Assembly (NCBI RefSeq): GCF_000378205.1
Contig: NZ_KB899408.1
Location: 124,001-188,000, forward strand
From: Sediminispirochaeta bajacaliforniensis DSM 16054
GTDB lineage: Bacteria > Spirochaetota > Spirochaetia > DSM-16054 > Sediminispirochaetaceae
Direction: 5' to 3'
DNA: 64,000 bases
The notes under the pieces were generated by a model that ran no database searches, was not told where the DNA came from, and saw only the letters and a list, made by a program, of their open reading frames with translations. Of the stretch, positions 18,691 through 27,148 are shown piece by piece. Made by a program: the position numbers and the translations under genes. Each line of letters starts with the position of its first letter. Within the stretch, counting starts at the first letter, position 1.

Positions 18691-20598
18691 ATGAAGGAAT
18701 CCAAGAAGGGAGAAATTCTTCTTTTTTTTGTTTTGATGGTTTCGATTTTGTCGGAAGCACTTCATGCAGGAACCATGGTTGTGAGTGGCAGCATGGTCTT
18801 TCGCTTTGCCGTTCTTTCCGATGATGCCGCCTTGTTGAATGAATTTCCCCAATATGAAAATGAATCCAACAGCCAGCAGGTGGTGGCAAGAGCAGCAGGA
18901 AGAATCGTTGTGGAGAATCGTGCCGACCTTAGGCCCTTCACAAGCGATGTCCCCTTTCCCCCTGGAGATCGTTACCGTAAAAGAGAGGACCTTGCTCCCT
19001 GGCTGGAATATGCAACTCGCCGGACCGGGGTCCGGATAACTGTTGTAAATGGGCAACGCAGCGAAAAGCCCATTGAAGAGGTTAATCCCGTTTCCGAGGC
19101 CAATATGCGTTGGATGTCCGCCCGGGCTCTGGCTGCGGCATCGGGGGCGGAACGTCAGGATCAGGCCGTTGAGCAGATACTTCTATCGGTTCGAACGTCG
19201 GTTTCCTATCTGCTTAATGCTTCCGAGGATCCCGCTCAGGTGCTGCGAAGCGGGCGAGCCGACTGCGACGGCTATTCCAACGCAGCAGCGATCCTTTTGC
19301 GGAGTCTCGGTATTCCGGCGAAAGTGGTGGACTCCTATATCCCTCCCGGCCATATGTGGGGCTACGGACCGGAAGGTTCCGGAGGCTATCATGCCCATAT
19401 CGAGGTGTATTACGAGGATGCGGGCTGGGTCAGCTACGATGTGCAGGCGACCCTCCATTTCGTCGACCCCTTTCACGTTGTAGGCTATCCCCGATCGGGG
19501 GTACGTATAGAAGAACGTGCCGTGGAGGATAAACGCTCTATTGTAGGAATGGAAGCGGAGCCCGCCGGCGAGATCCATATGTTTCGCCGTAAGGTCGCCG
19601 GGGAGCTTTCGGCACCCCTTTTTGTCGGTACCCTTAGGGATGCAACCGGTGCCCTCCTTCGGGATTCCCCCCGTTCCAATCGGTGGATTTTTTTGCGAAA
19701 CAACCGGGGAGAGGGAAACGGTCTGCTTATTCTTCCCGGCGGAGAGTTCGCCTTATCCACCGATACCCTGGGACCGGATGCCTCCGGTCGGATCTTCTAT
19801 CCCGGAGGGGGCGGTGGCTATTTCGAGCAGAACATCGATCTTTCCGGTCTTGAGAAGGGAGCCGTGCTTCGCGAGAATTTCGATATCGGAAAGGATCCGG
19901 GAACAGTCATCTCCGGTCCGAAAGGAGCACGTGAATTGTATCGTTGGCACCTTCTTGCCGGAGGGAGATGGAATCTTGAGCCTGTTCCCCTGGGCGCAGA
20001 TGATAGTATAAAAATTGTCTCGAACCTGAGACAGTGGATCATCTCCTTTTCTCGAAACCAGGCCGATCCTCGTTACCTTGTGGATCTTTCCCGTGCGGTA
20101 CAGCCCGATCCCCTTCCCGTCTATCTTGAGCCGGGAAAAGCCTATCTCAAACTGCAGCCCTCTCTTGCCGATGTTCCCCTGGTACTTTTTGATGCTTCGG
20201 GCAGACGCTATGAGCCGGAGATCACGGCGGGGAAAGGAGAAGCGTCCCTCCCCCTGCTGGTCCCCGACAAGGGCTTTGACAGAGTGCTGCTCTATCGTGA
20301 TGGGGAGGATAAGCTGTTCTTCGGGAGCCTCGGCGGCGGAGAAGACAGGGGTGGGGCATTGCTTTACACCATTGATTCGAGTCGTTTCGATCTCGGCCTT
20401 TCCATTGCGGTCAAGCGCCCCGGTTCTCCTCTTCTTCTGTTGGAGCGGGATGGCGGACGTTGGCGGCAACTGCTCAGGATAGCACGCCCAGGGGCTTCGT
20501 TGACTATTGCCTATCCCTCGGAAGATGCCGAACTCCTCCGCAATTTGGCACTTCTACCCGCAGGGGCCTCTGTTCCCGAGCCTTTGCCTTCAAGTTGA
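18691..20598 (+). CDS. Exported transglutaminase-like protein
   Basis: A 635-aa protein with an N-terminal signal sequence (EILLFFVLMVSILSEALHAG) and a transglutaminase-like core. The catalytic triad can be read as Cys ~190 (GRADCDGYSNAAAILL), His ~234 (GGYHAHIEVYY) and Asp ~250 (WVSYDVQA). After the core come ~380 residues of beta-rich sequence with repeated GG/DxxG turns and no motif I recognise; it may bind ligands or cell-surface material. In bacteria such proteins are usually proteases or peptide ligases acting outside the cytoplasm. GGGGGG lies seven bases before ATG 18691. The promoter of the next gene is embedded in its last codons. Confidence 0.75.
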   Translation: MKESKKGEILLFFVLMVSILSEALHAGTMVVSGSMVFRFAVLSDDAALLNEFPQYENESNSQQVVARAAGRIVVENRADLRPFTSDVPFPPGDRYRKREDLAPWLEYATRRTGVRITVVNGQRSEKPIEEVNPVSEANMRWMSARALAAASGAERQDQAVEQILLSVRTSVSYLLNASEDPAQVLRSGRADCDGYSNAAAILLRSLGIPAKVVDSYIPPGHMWGYGPEGSGGYHAHIEVYYEDAGWVSYDVQATLHFVDPFHVVGYPRSGVRIEERAVEDKRSIVGMEAEPAGEIHMFRRKVAGELSAPLFVGTLRDATGALLRDSPRSNRWIFLRNNRGEGNGLLILPGGEFALSTDTLGPDASGRIFYPGGGGGYFEQNIDLSGLEKGAVLRENFDIGKDPGTVISGPKGARELYRWHLLAGGRWNLEPVPLGADDSIKIVSNLRQWIISFSRNQADPRYLVDLSRAVQPDPLPVYLEPGKAYLKLQPSLADVPLVLFDASGRRYEPEITAGKGEASLPLLVPDKGFDRVLLYRDGEDKLFFGSLGGGEDRGGALLYTIDSSRFDLGLSIAVKRPGSPLLLLERDGGRWRQLLRIARPGASLTIAYPSEDAELLRNLALLPAGASVPEPLPSS

Positions 20599-20629
20599 CG
20601 ACTCTTTCCTAAGCCTCTATGATGGTAGG
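20595..20629 (+). promoter_or_regulatory. Leaderless-type promoter of the first IclR gene
   Basis: TTGACG (20595-20600) and TATGAT (20618-20623) are 17 bases apart, and GTG 20630 follows the -10 box after six bases. The -35 box overlaps the stop of the transglutaminase gene. Confidence 0.6.
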
Positions 20630-21385
20630 GTGGCTGACCATGGCGTTATTCATACAGTCGTAACTGCGTCGGAAATTCTCGAGTATATTGCGGAGAAGGG
20701 AGGCGCTCAACCCGCCGAAATTGCCAAGGATCTTGGGCTCGCACGCGCGAATGTCCATCGGCATATTGCCACCTTATACAACCTCGGCTTTGTTGAAAAG
20801 AGAAGCGACGGCAGATGTGTTCTCACCTTCAGGCTCTTTGAGCTGGGCAACACGGTTCCTCATACCAGAAATCTCATCGACCCCGCCCGCCCTGCAATGC
20901 TGCGACTTAGCCAGGAGACCGGCCATACCGTAAACCACGGTATTCTCCATGAGGCTTCTGTTCTGTTTATCGACAAAGTCGATGCCAACGCCTATCTCAT
21001 GCTTGAACGGCCGATCGGTACCTGTCAGCCGCTTTACTGTACCAGTCTTGGAAAGGTGCTTCTTGCCTTTCAGCCAGAGGCTGAACGCGAACGGCTGATC
21101 TCCTCTCTTGACCTTATCTGCCATACCGAGCACACGATTACCGATCGGGATCGTCTTCGCGAGGCCCTGAACCGGATCCGGGAAGAAGGCTTCGGTTGTG
21201 ACTTCCAGGAGATGACCAATGAGCTCAACTGCGTTGCCGCTCCTGTATTCGGCAGCGGGGGAAAGATCGTTTCCGCCATCAGCATTTCTGCGCCTGTCGA
21301 TCATTTCGATCGGGCCGCCATTGAGTCGGTCGTAGCCTCCCTGACGGCAATAGCCGACGAAGTATCGAGACACATGACCCGCTAA
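20630..21385 (+). CDS. IclR-family regulator, ectoine island (1)
   Basis: DNA-binding regulator of 251 aa with an N-terminal winged helix (ASEILEYIAEKGGAQPAEIA, then LGLARANVHRHIATLYNLGF) and a C-terminal IclR ligand domain (GHTVNHGILHEASVLFIDKV, CTSLGKVLLAF, ELNCVAAPVFGSGGKIVSAI). GTG 20630 is taken as start because a promoter -10 box ends six bases before it and it aligns with the start of the second IclR paralogue; no ATG gives a sensible N-terminus. It heads the ectoine gene island and most likely responds to ectoine or one of its breakdown products, but that is inference. Confidence 0.82.
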   Translation: MADHGVIHTVVTASEILEYIAEKGGAQPAEIAKDLGLARANVHRHIATLYNLGFVEKRSDGRCVLTFRLFELGNTVPHTRNLIDPARPAMLRLSQETGHTVNHGILHEASVLFIDKVDANAYLMLERPIGTCQPLYCTSLGKVLLAFQPEAERERLISSLDLICHTEHTITDRDRLREALNRIREEGFGCDFQEMTNELNCVAAPVFGSGGKIVSAISISAPVDHFDRAAIESVVASLTAIADEVSRHMTR

Positions 21386-21430
21386 GCGGGAGCTTGCCTT
21401 CAAATTACCCTAAATGATTGATTCTTGTTC

Positions 21431-21459
21431 TTGACAGATAAAAGGAGTGGCTTTACACT
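21431..21459 (+). promoter_or_regulatory. Promoter of the second IclR gene
   Basis: A perfect TTGACA (21431-21436) and TACACT (21454-21459) are 17 bases apart. Transcription would begin near 21466, which rules out ATG 21460 on this transcript and favours ATG 21484. Confidence 0.65.
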
Positions 21460-21483
21460 ATGACCGTGTTGCACAATATAAAC

Positions 21484-22260
21484 ATGAGTTCAAATATTGA
21501 TACAAAAAGCTACGCACCTGCAACTACGGTGATTAAGGCTTTTCGGCTGCTGGAATACATAGGTTATTCTCAGCCTGTTCAGCCGGCCCAGATGGTGCGT
21601 GCTTTGGGGCTTACACGGGCAAATGTCTACCGGCTTCTGACGACGCTGATGAAAATCGGCTACGTTATCCGGGAGGATGAGGGGTATATGCTCTCCTTTA
21701 AGCTTTTTAAGCTGGGAAGCACGGTTCCTTTAAGCCGGAATTTGCGTGATGTGGCGAAACCGATGATGACGGCCCTCATGAAAGAGGTCGGGGAGAATAT
21801 CTATCTCACGGTTCTTTGCGAGGATACGGTTATTGCCATCGAAGAGGTGAAGAGTTCGAATCACCTCACCCTTAATCCCGATGTTACCTACACGTATCCA
21901 CTCAATACCTGTGCAAGCGGCAAGCTTTTTTTCGCGGCCATGGGAGAGGATACCAAACAGCGGATGCTATCTTCTCTCACCTTTGAAAAGCGTACGGAGC
22001 ACACGCTTGTGACGCCCGAGGCCTTTATCGAGGCTTCTCGTCTTGCTTCGGCCAGAGGTTATGCCCTTGAGCTTCAGGAGTTCAGCGACGACCTTAACAG
22101 CATGGCCTCTCCAATCGTGGATTATCGTGGTCAAATGGTCGCTTCCATAGCGATTTCCGGTCCTTCAATGCGTTTGACCGAGGACCGTCTTTCGGCCTGG
22201 ATCGGCCCCCTCAAAAAAACAGCACAATTAATTAGCGAAGAACTGGGCAGAGAAAATTAG
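21484..22260 (+). CDS. IclR-family regulator, ectoine island (2)
   Basis: Second IclR paralogue, 258 aa: winged helix (LLEYIGYSQPVQPAQMVRAL, then GLTRANVYRLLTTLMKIGY) and IclR effector domain (ENIYLTVLCEDTVIAIEEV, NTCASGKLFFAAMGE, DLNSMASPIVDYRGQMVASI). It resembles its neighbour closely in layout, suggesting an old duplication with different ligands or a heteromeric pair. ATG 21484 is chosen because a strong promoter ends at 21459; ATG 21460 has AAGGAG 12 bases upstream and remains possible. It lies directly before the transaminase gene. Ectoine catabolic clusters that I know of are controlled by MocR-type EnuR and AsnC-type DoeX rather than by IclR proteins. Confidence 0.82.
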   Translation: MSSNIDTKSYAPATTVIKAFRLLEYIGYSQPVQPAQMVRALGLTRANVYRLLTTLMKIGYVIREDEGYMLSFKLFKLGSTVPLSRNLRDVAKPMMTALMKEVGENIYLTVLCEDTVIAIEEVKSSNHLTLNPDVTYTYPLNTCASGKLFFAAMGEDTKQRMLSSLTFEKRTEHTLVTPEAFIEASRLASARGYALELQEFSDDLNSMASPIVDYRGQMVASIAISGPSMRLTEDRLSAWIGPLKKTAQLISEELGREN

Positions 22261-22312
22261 GCGTAGCGCTTTCTCTGCTCATGGTTGATAGGATTTTCTG
22301 TTAAGGAGAAAG

Positions 22313-23701
22313 ATGATGGAAGATGACAAAATTTTCGAACCGCTTTCGTTGAAGCATGCCCCGGATATAAAGGTGACGCCCCCGGGACCAAAGTCTCAAG
22401 CGATTCTGAAGTATCAGAGCGAACACGAGAGCTCCGCGGTCTCCTATTCCAAGGGGATGCCCATGGCCCTGAAGCTGGGCAAGGGTGCGACCCTTGTGGA
22501 CGTTGACGATAATGTTTTCATCGATATGTTTGGCGGCGCAGGGGTTATGGCCCTCGGAAGCAGCCATCCCGAGATTCTGAAGGTTGCCCACGAACAGATC
22601 GATCAGGTTACACACAGTCTCGACATTCCCACGCCTACACGGCAGAAAATGGTCGAAACCCTGATGAAAATTCTTCCCGATGAGCTTACAAGGGTTTTCT
22701 TCGGCGGCCCTACCGGAAGCGATGCCGTGGAGCAAGCTATTAAATTGGCACGCTACAATACCGGCCGCTATGAGGTCATCGCCTTTGAGGGGGCCTATCA
22801 CGGTATGACCGGAACCGCCCTGGCCCTTACCTCCGATGAGGGCCACAGAGAGGGGCTGGGTCCCCTAACACCGGGTGTCCGTTTTATTCCCTTCCCCTAT
22901 ACCTACCGAAATCCGTTCGGCTGCCCCGATGAGAATGTCGATCTTCAGGCTGCAGAGACCCTTGAACGAGTATTGAGCGATAGCCACTCCGGTTATTCTA
23001 AACCGGCCGCCGTCATCCTTGAATCGGTCCAGGGTGAGGGAGGAACCATCATTCCCACCACCCGTTTTATGAAACGGGTTCGGGAGATCTGCGATAAGCA
23101 TGATGTATTACTGATTTGTGATGAGATCCAGGCAGGTCTCGGCCGTACAGGTAAGATGTTTGCCTTCCAGCACTTCGATATCGTTCCAGACATCATCACC
23201 ATGAGCAAGGCCCTTGGCGGTATGGGCTTCCCAATCAGTGCCATTGCCTATAAAGAGAAGCTGAACACCTGGCCGACGGGAAAGACCATCGGAACCTTCC
23301 GGGGAAATATGATTGCTTTTGCTGCCGGTGCCGCAGGTTTGAACTGGATGCTCGATAATAAGGTGTGTGAACATGCAGCCGAACTTGGCAAGAAATGCAT
23401 GGTTAAACTGAAAGAGCTTGAGGCCGGCTGTTCCATCGTTGGCGAAGCACGGGGAATCGGTCTCATGATGGCCATTGAGATGGTAAAGGACAAGAAAACC
23501 AAGGAACCCGCCCCCGATTTTGCCAAAAAGGTGAGGACCTATGCCCATCGTCGCGGTGTCATGATCGAGGTCGGTGGCCACTACAACAACGTTGCCCGCC
23601 TTCTTCCGCCGCTTATCATAACCGAAGAGCTTGCCATGACCGCCATAGGCATTATCTCCGATGTCATTCGCGATATCGAAAAAGAAGCAAAGGAGGGGTG
23701 A
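22313..23701 (+). CDS. doeD: Class III aminotransferase, probable L-2,4-diaminobutyrate transaminase
   Basis: PLP-dependent class III (omega) aminotransferase of 462 aa. Recognisable parts are VDVDDNVFIDMFGGAGVMAL, the Thr/Gly phosphate site GPTGSDAVEQAIKLAR, YHGMTGTAL, the Asp in LLICDEIQAGLGRTGKMFAF, and the PLP Lys in MSKALGGMGFP (about residue 299). In the ectoine catabolic route DoeD moves the gamma-amino group of L-2,4-diaminobutyrate to 2-oxoglutarate or pyruvate and makes L-aspartate 4-semialdehyde. That role fits the neighbours: an aspartate-semialdehyde enzyme follows directly, with its TTG start five bases downstream. A GABA-type transaminase cannot be excluded from sequence alone. 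Confidence 0.8.
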   Translation: MMEDDKIFEPLSLKHAPDIKVTPPGPKSQAILKYQSEHESSAVSYSKGMPMALKLGKGATLVDVDDNVFIDMFGGAGVMALGSSHPEILKVAHEQIDQVTHSLDIPTPTRQKMVETLMKILPDELTRVFFGGPTGSDAVEQAIKLARYNTGRYEVIAFEGAYHGMTGTALALTSDEGHREGLGPLTPGVRFIPFPYTYRNPFGCPDENVDLQAAETLERVLSDSHSGYSKPAAVILESVQGEGGTIIPTTRFMKRVREICDKHDVLLICDEIQAGLGRTGKMFAFQHFDIVPDIITMSKALGGMGFPISAIAYKEKLNTWPTGKTIGTFRGNMIAFAAGAAGLNWMLDNKVCEHAAELGKKCMVKLKELEAGCSIVGEARGIGLMMAIEMVKDKKTKEPAPDFAKKVRTYAHRRGVMIEVGGHYNNVARLLPPLIITEELAMTAIGIISDVIRDIEKEAKEG

Positions 23702-23705
23702 TTAT

Positions 23706-24731
23706 TTGGCAAAGAAAGCACAATACAATGTAGCCGTCGTAGGAGCCATGGGTATGGTCGGCGGAGAAATGATCAGAACCCTTGAGCGGAGAAACTTCCC
23801 CGTTGCAGAGCTTCGCCCTCTCGATATTGCAGCTAACGCCGGCAAAGAGGTCTCTTTTCGCGGAAAGAACTGGAAGGTACAGGAAGCCAAGGGTGAAAAT
23901 TTCGAGGGCATAGATATCGCCATCTTTTCCGCCGGCGGAGATGCAAGCCTCGATCTTGCGCCAAAGGCTGCGGAGCGGGGCGCCGTTGTTGTGGATAATT
24001 CATCGGCATGGCGGATGGATCCCAAATGTCCTTTGGTCGTGCCTGAGGTAAACCCGGCCGATCTCAAATGGCACAACGGGATCATCGCAAATCCGAACTG
24101 CTCCACCATACAGATGGTGGTGGCTTTGAAACCTCTCCACGATTATGCAAAGATAAAGCGTGTTGTTGTATCGACTTACCAGGCGGTAAGCGGGGCCGGA
24201 AAAGCGGGTACCGATTCCCTTACGAATGAGGCAAAGAGCTATCTTGAGACCGGAAAGGTTCAGACAACCGGCAAATTCCAGTACCAGATTGCCTTCAACT
24301 GTATTCCCCACATCGATGTTTTCCAGGAAGGGGGAAATACCAAAGAAGAGAACAAGATGATCTTCGAAACCTGCAAGATCATGGGAGACGACTCCGTCAA
24401 GGTGTCGGCAACCTGTGTTCGTGTTCCTGTCTGGTACGGTCACAGTGAATCGGTGAATATCGAAACCGAACGGCCTCTGAGCCCTGAGAAGGCCAGAGAG
24501 CTACTTGCCGCTGCCCCAAGTATAAAGGTGGTGGACGAACCGGCGAAGAACGGTTACCCGATGCCGCTTTTTTCAAATGACGAAGACCTCACCATGGTCG
24601 GCCGCATCCGCAAGGATGAAAGCATCACCAACGGCCTTAACATGTGGGTTGTTTCCAATAATGTTAGAAAAGGGGCCGCCCTGAATGCTGTTCAGGTGGC
24701 CGAGTCCCTGCTTGAGCAGAATATTCTCTAA
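23706..24731 (+). CDS. asd: Aspartate-semialdehyde dehydrogenase
   Basis: NADP-type phosphorylating aspartate-semialdehyde dehydrogenase, 341 aa. N-terminal nucleotide motif VAVVGAMGMVGGEMIRTLER, active-site Cys about 131 in IIANPNCSTIQMV, then YQAVSGAGKAG and the substrate-binding region CVRVPVWYGHSESVNIE. In biosynthesis it reduces aspartyl phosphate; here it sits in a catabolic island, between a DABA transaminase and an amidohydrolase, with an aspartokinase at the far end, so it may run backwards. TTG 23706 is chosen: AGGAGGGG lies about six bases upstream and the protein then starts MAKKAQYNVAVV. It may also serve lysine/threonine synthesis if it is the only copy in the genome. Confidence 0.9.
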   Translation: MAKKAQYNVAVVGAMGMVGGEMIRTLERRNFPVAELRPLDIAANAGKEVSFRGKNWKVQEAKGENFEGIDIAIFSAGGDASLDLAPKAAERGAVVVDNSSAWRMDPKCPLVVPEVNPADLKWHNGIIANPNCSTIQMVVALKPLHDYAKIKRVVVSTYQAVSGAGKAGTDSLTNEAKSYLETGKVQTTGKFQYQIAFNCIPHIDVFQEGGNTKEENKMIFETCKIMGDDSVKVSATCVRVPVWYGHSESVNIETERPLSPEKARELLAAAPSIKVVDEPAKNGYPMPLFSNDEDLTMVGRIRKDESITNGLNMWVVSNNVRKGAALNAVQVAESLLEQNIL

Positions 24732-24745
24732 ACTGGAGGGGGAAC

Positions 24746-25924
24746 ATGGAGTTCAAGGCCCGGATTGCCGAGTTGAAAGAGGAGCTTATCGCTCTTCGGC
24801 GTGATTTTCACATGCATCCCGAGCTCGGTTTTCAGGAGTATCGTACCGCCGAAAAGGTGGAAACGTTTCTGGAAGGGCTTGGCCTTTTCCCCAAAAGGAT
24901 AGCGGATACGGGGGTCGTTGCTCTCATCGAGGGGCGCACTCCCGGTCCTGTGCTGATGCTGCGGGCGGATATCGATGCTCTTCCCATCAAAGAAGAGAAC
25001 GATCTGCCCTACGCATCGGTCAACGATGGTGTGATGCATGCCTGCGGTCATGATGCCCACACGGCCATGCTTCTAATTGCGGCAAAGGTCCTGACAGAGT
25101 ACCGGAACCGCATTCCTGGAACCGTGAAGCTTGTCTTTCAGCCGAACGAAGAGATCGCCGGTGCCGAAAAGCTGGTGGAGCAGGGGCTTATGAAGAATCC
25201 GGATGTAAACGCGGCGTTGGGAATACACATCTGGACTCCCCTTCCCAGTGGCCAGATCGGCATTCAGAGCGGTGCCGTTATGGCAAGCATGGACATCTTC
25301 AAAATCGTTATCCAGGGACGCGGGGGGCACACCGGTTATCCGGAAGGTGCCGTCGACCCTGTTATCGCGGCCTCAGCCATTGTAATGGAAGCACAACGAA
25401 TTCAGACCCGTGAAATCAGTCTCATGAAGCCTACGGTACTTATGTTCGGAAAAATCGAGGGAGGCACAAAAAACAATATCATTCCCGATACCGTAACCCT
25501 CGAAGGATCCATGCGCTATCTCTATGCCGGCGGCTCCGGCAGCGAAGAGGATCCTCCTGCCAGACTAAAGCGGCTTGCCGAAGCGGTTTGCGCCGTACAC
25601 GGCTGCAGCTGCGAAGTTCATGTGGAACGGGAGAATTCGGCGGTCGTCAACGATCGGGATATGGTCGAACTTGTGCACAAGACAGCTTCCCTGATCGTTG
25701 GAGCCGATAAGGTTGTCGGCCATGCTTCAATGGCAGGGGAGGATTTTTCCGCCTATGCCTCACGGGTTCCTTCCGCCTTTGTTTTTCTGGGGACAGGCAA
25801 TCCGTCGAAAGAAAGCACCTATCCGCATCACAATCCCCGGTTCAATATCGATGAGGATACCATGGCCACCGGGGTGGAACTTTTTGTGCAAAGCGTTTTT
25901 GCCTATTTCGGCAATACAACGTGA
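24746..25924 (+). CDS. M20 amidohydrolase, candidate N-acetyl-DABA deacetylase
   Basis: M20D-type zinc amidohydrolase (IAA-amino-acid/hippurate hydrolase group), 392 aa, cytoplasmic. It shows LRADIDALPIKEEND, the metal site MHACGHDAHTAMLL, the acid pair QPNEEIAGAEKL, a dimerisation-domain segment (HTGYPEGAVDPVIAASAIV) and the last ligand region GHASMAGEDFSAYA. In known ectoine breakdown the step after ring opening is removal of the acetyl group from N-acetyl-L-2,4-diaminobutyrate by DoeB/EutE, a different fold. No DoeB-like gene is present here, and this enzyme fills the gap in the pathway, so I infer that it is the deacetylase. GGAGGGGG precedes its ATG. Confidence 0.78.
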   Translation: MEFKARIAELKEELIALRRDFHMHPELGFQEYRTAEKVETFLEGLGLFPKRIADTGVVALIEGRTPGPVLMLRADIDALPIKEENDLPYASVNDGVMHACGHDAHTAMLLIAAKVLTEYRNRIPGTVKLVFQPNEEIAGAEKLVEQGLMKNPDVNAALGIHIWTPLPSGQIGIQSGAVMASMDIFKIVIQGRGGHTGYPEGAVDPVIAASAIVMEAQRIQTREISLMKPTVLMFGKIEGGTKNNIIPDTVTLEGSMRYLYAGGSGSEEDPPARLKRLAEAVCAVHGCSCEVHVERENSAVVNDRDMVELVHKTASLIVGADKVVGHASMAGEDFSAYASRVPSAFVFLGTGNPSKESTYPHHNPRFNIDEDTMATGVELFVQSVFAYFGNTT

Positions 25925-25933
25925 AGGAGGTAG

Positions 25934-25990
25934 ATGGAAAGACACTACTGCGGAGATGCTCCGCATAAGAGCGTACGTACTGTTAAATGA
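25934..25990 (+). CDS. Possible 18-codon leader peptide before the TRAP genes
   Basis: ATG 25934 opens an 18-codon frame, MERHYCGDAPHKSVRTVK, with AAGGAGG just upstream (spacing only three bases). It contains a perfect 7-bp hairpin (TGCGGAG/CTCCGCA, 25949-25965) and stops 19 bases before the TRAP binding-protein ATG. It could be a translated leader that tunes TRAP expression, or merely chance. Confidence 0.25.
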   Translation: MERHYCGDAPHKSVRTVK

Positions 25991-26009
25991 ATACTTTAGG
26001 AGGTATTAG

Positions 26010-27083
26010 ATGAAGAAAAGAGTTCTTATCTCTGTGTTGATGATTACCCTTATCACCTTCGGTGGTCTTTTTGCACAGGGCGGTCAGGAAGCGGCTGGTG
26101 GCGCTTCCGGTAAGGTTATCAATGCCAAGCTCGCTTCCGAGGAGATCGAAGGCGACTTTATGACGGTATGGGCAAATAACTTTGCCGATTATATGAAAGA
26201 GCAGACCGATGGACAGTTCGATCTCGAGGTATATCCCTACGGAACCCTTGGGGATACCAGGGATATCAACGAGCTGGCCCAGATTGGTGTTGTCGAGTTC
26301 GTCTTTACCGATTTTGCATGGATCAGCGCCTTTGTTCCCGAGGTTCAGGTTTTAAGCCTTCATTATCTCTGGCCCAAGGACCGAATGCCGGAAGTCCTTG
26401 AATGGGTTGTGGAGAATGGAGAGATCATGCCCTTCCTCGATAAGGCGTTTCGAAAAAACGGGCTTGTTCCCCTTGGTATTGTCTATGAAGGGTGGCAGTG
26501 GCTTACCGCCAAGCCAAAGGCCGTCACCCTCGATGATCTTCAGGGTATGAAAACCCGGGTCATGGGTTCCAAACTCCTTGTTGAGGATTACCGTGCTTAC
26601 GGTATGAGTCCTACCCCCATGAGCTACGGCGAGGTCTACAGCGGGCTCCAGACCGGGCTGATCGATGCACAGGTCAATCCACTTTTTGCCGATTACAGCA
26701 TGAAGTTCTATGAGGTAACTAACTACTTTACTCAGATGTGGGCCGAACCCTTTCTCGGCATCCCTACGGTCAACATGCAGTTTTACGATCAGTTGCCCGA
26801 GGATATGCAGAAAATGATGAAGAAGTTCTTTTTGGAGAACATCATCAATGCTGCCGAGTGGATTGATGCCAGAAATGCCGGCGACCGGAAAAAGATCGAA
26901 GAAGAGAAACCCGACATCGTCTGGACCGAATGGGACAAAGAAGAGATCTCCAAGGCAAAGAAGATGGCGGAGAGTGTGTGGAACGATAAATATCCTGGTA
27001 TTGCCGGAGATGGTGCCGTTGAGGCCCTCAAAATCCTTCTTCGGGATATCGAGAATGCAAAGGCTGCCCTTGGAGTTGAATAA
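26010..27083 (+). CDS. TRAP transporter binding protein, probable ectoine/hydroxyectoine uptake
   Basis: Periplasmic DctP-family substrate-binding protein of 357 aa with a signal peptide ending near LFAQG. Typical TRAP binding-protein segments are LGDTRDINELAQIGVVEFVF, the carboxylate-binding Arg region GMKTRVMGSKLLVEDYRAYG, and MSYGEVYSGLQTGLIDAQVN. Known TRAP importers for ectoines are TeaABC and UehABC; the setting between ectoine catabolic genes suggests the same substrate. AGGAGG lies seven bases before the ATG. A strong hairpin separates it from the small permease gene, as expected when more binding protein is needed than membrane protein. Confidence 0.83.
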   Translation: MKKRVLISVLMITLITFGGLFAQGGQEAAGGASGKVINAKLASEEIEGDFMTVWANNFADYMKEQTDGQFDLEVYPYGTLGDTRDINELAQIGVVEFVFTDFAWISAFVPEVQVLSLHYLWPKDRMPEVLEWVVENGEIMPFLDKAFRKNGLVPLGIVYEGWQWLTAKPKAVTLDDLQGMKTRVMGSKLLVEDYRAYGMSPTPMSYGEVYSGLQTGLIDAQVNPLFADYSMKFYEVTNYFTQMWAEPFLGIPTVNMQFYDQLPEDMQKMMKKFFLENIINAAEWIDARNAGDRKKIEEEKPDIVWTEWDKEEISKAKKMAESVWNDKYPGIAGDGAVEALKILLRDIENAKAALGVE

Positions 27084-27099
27084 TTCCAGGTGTGGACGG

Positions 27100-27128
27100 G
27101 TGCGGTGCGAACGTATTTCGCACCGCAC
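27100..27128 (+). repeat. Hairpin between TRAP binding protein and small permease
   Basis: A perfect 11-bp inverted repeat (GTGCGGTGCGA at 27100-27110 with TCGCACCGCAC at 27118-27128, 7-base loop) lies just after the binding-protein gene. No T-run follows, so an RNA-stabilising or partial-stop role is more likely than full termination. Confidence 0.6.
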
Positions 27129-27148
27129 ATTGTATTACCGGAGAAGAA

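Noticed and set aside
22247-22278. 9-bp stem (GCAGAGAAA/TTTCTCTGC) across the stop of the second IclR gene, considered as a terminator
   Set aside because: No T-run follows and the transaminase gene begins 35 bases later; read-through is more likely.
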